DNA from: Chrysopilus asiliformis
Lineage: Eukaryota > Arthropoda > Insecta > Diptera > Rhagionidae
Assembly: GCA_964034945.1 (NCBI GenBank)
Contig: OZ035960.1
Coordinates: 18,420,403 to 18,484,402, forward strand
Direction: 5' to 3'
DNA: 64,000 bases
Shown: positions 24,801-35,615 of the stretch, in pieces
Position numbering within the stretch: the first letter of the stretch is position 1
Layout of the letters: every line of letters starts with the position of its first letter
Made by a program: the position numbers and the translations under genes
Notes under the pieces: model-generated
The model's database searches: none
Told to the model about the DNA's origin: nothing
What the model saw: the letters and a program-made list of their open reading frames with translations, nothing else

Positions 24801-27800
24801 GCTGCTATAATATTTCTCTAGGAATTTTGTATACCCGTATGCTGAAACCAAAGGGTATATTAAATTTGCCTTATCGTTTGTAACGCCATGATGATAAACA
24901 AATTTGAATTTTTCATGTCCGTCAGTCCGTCCGTCCGTCTATGGCGCGGATTGCGGGCGCACGGATTGAGCTAGAGACTTGAAATTTTGCGCAGTTTTTC
25001 GTGAAATGCGAGGAATAAGTTCGTTAATGGGCAAAAATAGACCATTAGGGGGGTACCCCCCATACGAACGAAAACATGTTTTGTGAATATCTCAAAAACG
25101 GTGTATCTTATCAAAAAAGTGCTAGAACAAAAGTTATTTAGGATATGATTCTCTCCCATACATCACAATCCGATTGGAATACAGCTCCCATACATCACAA
25201 TCCGATTGGAATACATTTTAAAAAATCTTGTTGAAAATATTGACTTCAAGGTGGAATTTTGATACAACTGTTCGCCGTTCACTTAAACTTCGAACAATGC
25301 CATCTCACCATACGGGTTTTCAATAATTGCCAGATTGGCATAAGTGCCCTACACCAAAATCCAATCGAACCACTACTTACTGATTTCTTTTTAAATTTTC
25401 ACATAGAATATTTGGCGATTGCCTCCTGGCAATTGTAGTTTGTCATATGTTATACAAATCCTGTTTCATGCTATTTTTAAAATATCACATCAACTTTTTA
25501 TTTTGAATGCACTACTAGTTGTTCAAAATTTCTGCAAGAATGATTTTAAAACAACTTAAGTATATTCAACGCTTAACTCGGCTACCATACCATAATTTAC
25601 CTTTGGTTTAATAGTAGAAAATAAAATTTTAATTTCCAACTCCTGACTAGGCAAAAATTGTGATTTTTCACTGCGGAGTAGCAAAAAAGAATTAAGAATT
25701 ACATCTCGAACGGATGATTTGCAGATCACGTACTTGATTACTTTTATCGAAGATACAAGATGGTCTGAAGATCCTTGGAGACTCCTTTGATTCTTTGAAA
25801 ACAAATCTACATTTTGCTATCTTTTTATGCATTTTTTTTTAATTTGATGGGGAAGGTAAAAAATTTAACAAAAATGTATCAATCCGAGGTGTTGGATATT
25901 GATTTATGCATGAAGGAAATTCGAAAAGACGCTATGCATTTTACCTCATCATTTTCTGAATATGATGAATTCATGCTAAAGACATACTAATTTTGTACAC
26001 ACTACACACTACATAATGTATTTGTATTGTGTTAAAGCAATAGTACCAGGAAGACCGAGCCATGCTCGGCGAGCTCAAAATCCTACTTTTGCTGATTTTT
26101 GGGGAAAAACTAAATTCATATTATCTTTACAGAGCTTTTCCAGAGTTTTTAAATTCCCGACCTAGAAAGCTAGAACTAAAACTAACGCGCGATAACAAAA
26201 TTTCATAGAAATCGGGTGAGTGGTTATTCAGTAATCGCTATCACCGATTTTTGAAACGTTGTTTTGAGACACCAGGTGAGGGTTATCGAGGGGAGGGAAA
26301 AGTCAGGTTTGGAGTAGAAAAATCAAAAGCCCTTAGCCCCCTTAGTAATACTGTAAAGTTTCATTAAGATCGGACCACCCAATTCGAAGATAACAGGCGA
26401 GGGGTATCGAAAGGGAATTTTTTCAGGGGTGAGACCTATCTAGATCGATTTCTTGTCCCCGAAAATCCCTAACCCGCAAGTTTCGTAAAAATCGTTAGGC
26501 GGGTTTTCGAGATCGTTTGTGCAGACAGACAGACATTCATCGTATTATATTATAGGATTGAATAAAATAAAAAATTACTTGAGTTCATTTTATTCGCTTA
26601 AATAAATACAATTATTTTTTTTGTTGCAGAGCGAAAACTGTTTGTGGGGATGTTAAATAAGAAACTCAACGAAAATGACGTTAGGAAATTATTTGAATGC
26701 AACGGAACAATAGAGGAATGTACGGTTTTACGTGATCAGAACGGACAAAGCAAAGGCTGTGCATTTGTTACATTTGCGACGAAGCAATCAGCGATATCAG
26801 CTATTAAAGTAGTAAATAATTTCTTTAACTTAATTACAAAAATTAATTAAAATATTTCAAAATTTTCGAAAAAAAATCTATTTTTTTTTTGTTATTTTGC
26901 AATTGTTCAAGTTTTTTTTTATTTAATACATTAATAGTCTTTTGTCGTATTTATGTCGTACTTTAATATAATTTGCCGTAGGCTCTACATCAAAGTCAAA
27001 CCATGGATGGATGTTCATCGCCACTTGTTGTGAAATTCGCTGATACGCAAAAGGAAAAGGAGCAGAAGAAAATGCAACAAATGCAGGCGAATTTGTGGAG
27101 TTTAGCAGCTAATATTAATATACCTCTAGCACAAACGGCGACCAGTATGACGACACCGATTTTACCGAATCCACCGCAGCAGGCGAGTCCTGTTTTAGGG
27201 GCTGATGCCATTACGCCGGCATCACTACAATTGCTGCAACAACTACAGGCTGTTGGCTTACAACAACAACTATTACAAGGTAAATGTAGTTTTTGTTATT
27301 GCTTTTACTCAGGTGTTTTGCAATATTTTATAAGGAATACTGATTCTTAAATTCATATTTTTGTCGTTGCAGGATTTGGGGCACAAACTGCGGCGGACAC
27401 AGCAGGATTACTGCCATCAATGACTGTCCAAAATTTAGCAGCAATTGCAGCTATGACGCAGCCGCTAACTGCTGCTACAGCAGCGGCAGCTGTTGCTCAA
27501 CCGGCTAGTGCGCAACTGACAAATGCTGCCGCTTTATTATGTACGTTGGATTTTGAGAATGTAGAATTAAGTTTTTTTATTGAAAAGTTTTTACTTAACC
27601 TATTAATGCCCATGAGAAAACTACTGATTATTTTTAATATAAAAACCAATTTATTCTTATAAAATAAACATAATAAATCGAAAATTCTGGAAGAAAATTG
27701 TGCATATATGTGTGGTAATAAGTTAAAGTAGCTTAAGTCGATTTTCAGGCGAAGCAAACTGATCTGTATTTGCATTTCTGTACAGATCACTTTGGTATCA

Positions 27801-30800
27801 CCTTAAAATCCACTTAAGCTACTTTGACTTATTATAATACATATATCCAGTATGCTCGTTTGAGTACGGCCAGCGTTGATGGGTTAAAAATAAAGAAAAA
27901 CTCAAATGTTGACCAAAACCATATCTCTGTCGCTTTCAAATGCTTAAACTATAAAACCTTTCAACCGATTTAGCTGAAATATTGGCTTGAGGACCTTTCC
28001 ATCAGACATTTTTAACAATTTCAGTACATAATATTCAATTCATTAACACGTTGGCTGCCAAAGCCTTTTCAGGATTTTGATCGTGCAGTGCCAACGTCTT
28101 TTCACGATTTTGGTCACCTGAGGCCAACTTTTTTTTGTTATTTTTTGTTTCTTTGTGCCTAAAAATCATTTTTGACTACTCGCGACTTTATTATTCGTCC
28201 TAATTTTGCAGTTATAACGGTTTTTTTTTGTGTCGCACGACATGGCAGCCAACGTGTTAAAATAATTTTAAATTTTTGCAATCCATTATCTTTTATATTA
28301 CTTTCTTTATCGATTAAAAATTATAATAACGTAAAATGTCCTTTTACTATCCAGGTCTGTTGGGAAAAACTACCAATACAGGTGAGAAGTAATCCGATTT
28401 GAAACCTGTTGCTTTTTTGTGCCACCAATTTCTTTTTTTCGTTTTTAATTTTATTTTTATTGAAATTGTCCTTACATGTAGTGCAACATTTTTGAATTGT
28501 TTCGTTTTACTTGTTAATTTTAACGTAGTCAGCTGGATTTATAGGAATTCATTTGGCATAGCCTAATGCCCCTAATTTTCAATCCGCCTCAAGTGTTGCT
28601 TACCATTGGCTTCACATTAGTGCAGTAAGGTACATTTAACACTTACCTCAATGGCGAAGCGTCAGGGTAGACAGCATAATTAGAACCCTTAAGGTACCGC
28701 TCCACACGAGAGTAAATACGCTAATAACTCTCAAAATCTCTCGAGAGTTACCCGGCCCTTACACGCGTCTGTAGAGCTGACACAGTCGCTGACACAGACT
28801 CGTGTAAATGCACTGACTGCCAGTTCGCTAAATGTATTTTAATTCGTTGTCAGTAATTTGACATTTGAAGTATGTGCTACTAACAGACTTTACAGTCGCG
28901 TGTAAAGGCCGGGTTACTCGCAGGAGGTTGTCCATTTGAGAGTTAATTTCGGCGATTTTTCTATCGCTGCTAGCGAAATCGAGCTTCTAGCTTCTAGCGT
29001 TCTCGAGAGCTACTAGCGAAATCTAAACGCTGTTCGTATCTAGCGAGCTACTCTCCGAGAGTTCAGTGAAGGCCTGTCGACTAGAGATTAGAATCACTTT
29101 TGACAGCTCGCAGAAACTAGCTCGCGAGTTTTTCCGAGTTTCTGCGAGCGACTCTCAAAGACGTGTCCATTTGCGAGTAGCTGCTATCGACAGGTTCTCG
29201 TCGGCATTTACTCTCATGTGGACCGGCACCTTTAGTCAAAAAAGCGTGTAAAATAATAAAAAGTATTGGAAATGTAATATTTATTGTTACAACGCAATAA
29301 ATTTGTACTTTTTATGCCCTGTCTTTGCTGTCTAACCTAAAGTTTCGCCACTAACTTTCAAACAGTTTAAGATTCTCAATAAAATCAAATAAAGAAAATA
29401 CATTTTCTAGCTAAAATTTTAAATTGTATGAGTGTGCCTAGTGTATTAATAGTGCCCACATATGGCTGGATCAGAGATGGATACTTTTCCTGCGCAGCAC
29501 GAAGAAAAACTGTCAATTTATGCAGCCGCTTCAGTTTTTCTGACAGTTTTTCTTCGTGCTTCATAGTGAAAGTAGTCGTGTGTGATCCTAGCTCTACTCC
29601 TAATTGTAAAACAGCTTCCAAATTAATTGTCTAGTCTCATATAATTTTGTCTTTGCATGTTGAATATGACATAATTTGAATTACACAATGACTAGTTTAC
29701 CAAAGGCCTAGTTTCCATTGAAGAAAATTCACAATTTTGATCTTCATATATAAAAATACTTATAAAATGGATACATTTTACCGCAAAAAAAACTTCTGAA
29801 GATCGAATTTTAGGGATTTTCACTTTTAAAATGGCTTTTTGAAAGCCAAATTTTTGCGAATTTTGGTCTGTGGAAACGAGGCATTACTTGCATTTAGCTT
29901 ATTTTGTGTAGTTCCATAAAAGTTTTAATTTTTGATTAATTTTTGAATTTCAAAATGCTTTTTCCTCATGTTTCTATTGAATTGTTAAAAAAAAACATTT
30001 TTTTATGTTAAAAATAGTGGATTTGAAAGCCTACTTTATTTTCCATTAAAGTTAAAGCCGCAATAATATACAAACCAGTAGAATATTAACCATAGTTGAA
30101 CCCCGATCACTAGACACGATCATTCGTTCGTGAGTTATTATTAAAAAAAAACCGACGGTAAAATTTCAATTCTCAAAAAATAATTCGATTCTATAAGTTG
30201 TAAACATTTTTATAGTTTTTTTTTTATTTATTTACAAACCAACAGGTACAACAATTTACTGTTCCATCTGAATATTACAATTGACGTACTGTTTTATTGT
30301 ACTATTTTTTCAACTCACCACAATTTTGAAAAAAAAATACAAATAGTCAATATTAGGTTTTGTTATCAAAATACTATAAAATTTCAAAAATATTAAACCT
30401 TGACATAAACTTCTTGGAAATTTTAAATGCATAAAGATTGCAACAAAGTGGTTTTCTCTTCAATAAGAATTTTATATAAATTCAAGAAAATAATATTGCT
30501 GAAAAAAACAGAAGCACATCGAAAATATTATCAAAGCATCGTATAATACTTCCAATGCAATAAAATATTAAAACATTCTACAGGCAATTGAAATTCCCAA
30601 TTTTCCGTAGTTTGACTTTGCCGTTCCGTTTCCTATCTGTGGGAAAAAAAATATATTAAAAAGATTCGGAAGCAAGCACTGGAAAACCTAGAGTAAAATA
30701 TAAAAAGTGAAATTTTCATTTCAAGTCATACCAAAACACAGCCCTCGGAAGAAAAATTGGACGATTTTATGAGAAATAAATTTCATTTTATGTGCTCCGA

Positions 30801-33370
30801 TACACCTTTTAACCCAAATATCATTCCTTAATACATTTTCCACTCCAACCCATAGAATTTGTAGGTGCTATCCCCTGGCCCAATATCTGTATGTTGTATG
30901 CCTGCAAACACACAAACAGTGTAGGTGTTACCTACTCAAAGGAAATACAATTTTTCTCTGATGCAGACAGATATCAAAATTGTTGTTGGAGATTCGTGAG
31001 TGTTTTTTCTTCTTCTATTATTTCAACAGTCTTTATGCGCTTTCCCAGTTCAGTTTCATAAAAATTACATCACAGACTTTATTGTAGGTTCATAGACGCC
31101 CCAGACGTTTTGTTTCGGTCTTTTGCTGGCATTTTCTATCTGTTTTACAGCTTTTTCGAACCTAAAATAGTTTTACTACTTACTACTACTTCAGTTAACT
31201 CCAGGAAGATGGCCAAATTCTTGAAAATTTTAACCGTTTTCTGAGTTTAACACAGATGCGAAATCATCGTGAACGTAGCGTTGTGAAGGTTGAAAACATA
31301 TGATATTGCAAGGAATTGCAAGATATTACGAACCGAAAAGGTTGTAGAAGTAGAAAGTCAAAGTATGGAATAGGAAAAGTTTAATTCTTTTTTCTTATGC
31401 ATTTTTTATTCCTTTGATACAAAAGATGTTTTCAAATTCTGAGAATGAAATTGAGTTATACTTTACTTTTTTACCTATTAAACTTGTTAACGTTTCGGAT
31501 CTAAACTATTATTATCAAATTACGTTTTTGCAACATTGTAGAATTTTTTTCTTTTTTTCTCGTACACTTCCTTTTTTCATATATTGATAAAATGTAACAA
31601 GTAGAAACTCGTTTTTGGAGTGATTATAATCCCTAACAGCATTTTTGGGTGTATGCCACGTATCTGCCACTAAACAACATACACTTCTAGAGGCAGATAC
31701 GTGCCATACACCAATACTGCTAGTATGGTCGTTGAGATTAATCCTTTTGTGCTTGCGTTATTATTTATTAAAAAAAATCGTATATTTTTCCACTATTTTT
31801 TATTAATTTCTATTCACAGGGTCAGATCCGAGTGGATTAACTTCGGCTTATATGTCATCGGCGGCAGGATTACCTCAATTTGGTAGCAGTACCTTATCTA
31901 CATCGCCTTTGGCCAGTGTTGCTCTTACGACAGCAGCTGCAGCTGCTGCAGGCAAACAAATTGAAGGTAAATAACTAATGATATCAATAATCTTATAACA
32001 TAAATACATAATAATATTACCAGGTATCGATTAATTCATTTGTAAATTGCTATTAATTATTATCACTTAGTAAATACTCGCATGCATATTTTAATGAACG
32101 AGAAAATAGTTATCTCAATTTATATGAAATATCACGATATATGATATGCTTAGATTTATGAACGATATCCGCATCCGACTTGTGCCTTTGATTCGGTTAA
32201 AATTTATTGCATCGTTAGACAAAGTTTAATATTTAAGAACAAACTTTTCAAGACTACAAAGTCTCTGTGGCACTGAAGATTTCGTTAAATTACCAAGAAA
32301 TTTTTATCTTAAATTAATTTTGGTTCCTTTCGCTAATTGATCAAACGAATTTATATAACATACAATAACATACAAACCAGTAGAATAAAAAACATTCTCC
32401 ACTCGGATCATTAATCCATCCCTTCCAGCATCCCCCGTATAATTGAAAATGTTTTTCTGTTGGGATTTTCTTGAAAACGGTACCTCAAATCGGAAAACTA
32501 TAAATAAACGAAGAAAACAATTCTACACAACTCTTCCATACATCTGAATTCAATTGGATCAGTCCCTCTCCTCTCACGCATTTAAAAAAAAACTATCAAG
32601 TCACTTGTGGGTAGGGAAACCATATTCTTTTTGTGTGAATCCCGGACAGATTACTGGTGTGGTGCGGGAGAGGCGAGTGGGGGGAGGGATGGAGGTGGGG
32701 GACGCTGATTAAGTTTGATAAAATTTTTAATGCTTCGAAATTAATTGTGACCATTCTCAAAGCCAGATGAAAGGGATGACAGTTTTTGTTTCAATTTTTG
32801 TTTGTGATTATATCTGTATCTGTGCTAACAAATCATAAGAACCTAAGTGTATTTTTGGGCTAAGCCAAATTGCTTTGTCTAGTAAAGCAAATACATACAT
32901 TTTTGGCTTGATTTGAAAATTGACTGTGGCCCTTTTGACTTGTTGCCACGGTGAAAAATCTTATGGGTATTTTGAGAAAACTGCACCGCAGGCGAAAAGT
33001 TGTGGGTCTCGAGGTCAATTTTTTAGTAATAAAGAACGTACAACACTTGATTGCATAATCCTGGGACCAAAGGTTTAGTTCCTGAGACGCCGGGACAACA
33101 TACTTAAATCCGAGACTGTCTCGGTCATAGCGGGATTTATGGTCAGGTCACCCTACTTTTTATACCCGTATGGTGAAACCAAAGGGTATATTAAATTTAC
33201 CTTACCCGTTTGTAACGCCAAGATCTCGTCATCACACAGAAAATTGAATTACACCAGTGTGTTTAGAATGATTTTGCATGTTCGTCCGTCTGTCCGCCCG
33301 TCTGTCCGTCCGTCTGTCCGTCCGTCTGTCCGTCCGTCTGTCCGTTCGTCTGTCCGTCCGTCTGTCCGTC

Positions 33371-33433
<63 letters not shown>

Positions 33434-35456
33434 CTGTGGCGCGGATTGCGGGCGCACGGATTGAGCTAGAGACTTGAAATTTTGCACAGATCCGTTTTTT
33501 GTAAAATGCGAGGCTAAGTTCGTTAATGGGCAAAAATGGACCATTAGGGGGGTACCCCCCATACGAACGAAAACGATTTTTGCGAATATCTCAAAAACGG
33601 TGCATCTTATCAAAAAAGCGCAAAACAAAAGTTATTTAGGATAGGATTCTACATAACACTTCCATACATCAAAATCCGATTGGAATAAATTTAAAAAAAT
33701 CTTATTGGAAAGTTTGACTTTAAAGTTGAATTTTGTTACAACTGTTCGAATTTTGATACGAATATCACCATACGGGTTTTCAATAATTGCCAGATTGGCA
33801 ATTATAGCTTTTGTTATGTTTTTTTATAGTTCCAGCCAGAGCTTGGGGGTTCCTGTGAATGGAATTCGTTTAGAGGTTTTTAAGGGACCAACCTTAAATT
33901 TTTTTTCGATCAATTGGTAGTCACGCTATTGTGTTTTAGCTTAAGGTTGAGATTAAAAAATAAAATTTGATTTTCTATTTTTAATTAATTTACAGTCGAT
34001 TTACAGTATTTTGTTTTTTTTTTGCTCTTTTAGTGCTTAAAATTTGGTTGCATTTTTGAGCCAAAAATCACATTTCGCTTAGAGCACCATATCAATGTTA
34101 AACCAAAAACATTTCTTCCTTTCAGTATTTATTTTCCCACAAAAATCACTGATTGAAATTTCTTCCTTTATAGAAAAGAAACAACAAATAAATAATCGCA
34201 TCACGTTATTTTCTTGGTGAAATGTGTTTGAATGAAATCTCTTTACCGAAGTTAACCCCTTCGGCAAAATGCTCACAAAACCAAAACTTCTGTGTGTTTA
34301 TATTTAGTTATATTTTCTAATAGAGAAAAATTGAATTCTTCCTTTTTCCTATTTATCCCCAAAACGATTTCCGGTATTGCATTTTCCTCTTCCTGTGTAT
34401 GATGAAGACGCGGCATCCGTTGAATCTTTGCGAGATGACTTTTCATAACATGCTGACAATACGAATGTCTGTTGCACCCACCCACACACCCACCCACACA
34501 TACACACTTGTTCAATGTGAATGCTTCTATTCTATTTATCCCGTTCGGAGATACATTGGAAATGATTTAAACAAGCCACAACACTAGTACGATTCTATCT
34601 ATATAAGAAAATATCGAAAATAAATCTTTTCTACGTTTTGTATGTTTGAACGAATGTTCTGGCAATACGAGGATAATAAATTTTATGCAATATGCGCTTT
34701 AAATTTGTCTCATATATGTCCCATTTAGTAGAATCTATACAAAATTTAGTACGTAGGTCCGTATTTGACAACTATATGAATCTACGGTTCAGTACTTTCC
34801 CCCAACCCCATTTACAGTGTTGCCATAGTCGTTCATACCGGATGTTTTTGAACACATGATGATGAAAATAGCATTCACTCCAGTTGTGTAAGGTTCAAAG
34901 AACTACTACAGAATGTGCTCGCATACAATTTCTCTATTATTTCTCTGCCTTATTCCCAGTTTACAGGAAATTCCTTTTTGATTTCTTGGAGTCAATATTC
35001 TGTATGCGATTTGTTACATGCAGATGTGTGTATTTATATAAAAAAGATGCTGCATGGCTAGAAGTTCATTTCTTTATATTCCTATGAAAAGAGATTGAGT
35101 TGTAATTTTGAAGTTCCAAATCAAATAAAGATCGTTTAAAATTCTAGAGCAAATTTCTCAAGTTTCTGTTCTTATGGCTTGATTTTTGTTCTATTTTTTC
35201 CATGGATTCTTTATGCACTTGCCTTTCCTAGAAAGTATAAATCTTGGCCACAAATGTGTGTGGTTGCCTGGAATAGGGATTTTTTTTTTGCCTTTATGAT
35301 GGTTGAAAGTGGAAAAGGCCTGTTGTTACGTTTTGAAGGAATAGAAATTTTAAGCCTCAATGCCTCAAATTTTAGGGATCTCTCTCTCTCTCTCCTCTCT
35401 CTCTCCTCTCTCTCTTCTCTCTCTCTTCTCTCTCTCTCTGTCTCTTTCCTCTCTCA

Positions 35457-35503
<47 letters not shown>

Positions 35504-35577
35504 CTCTCTCACTCTCTCTCCTCTCTCACTCTCTCTCCTCTCTCTCTCCTCTCTCTCTCCTCTCTCTCTCTCCCCCC

Positions 35578-35615
<38 letters not shown>

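Noticed and set aside
27497..27790. Minus-strand 97-codon ORF
   Set aside because: Overlaps the linker exon and a foldback MITE; no independent support.
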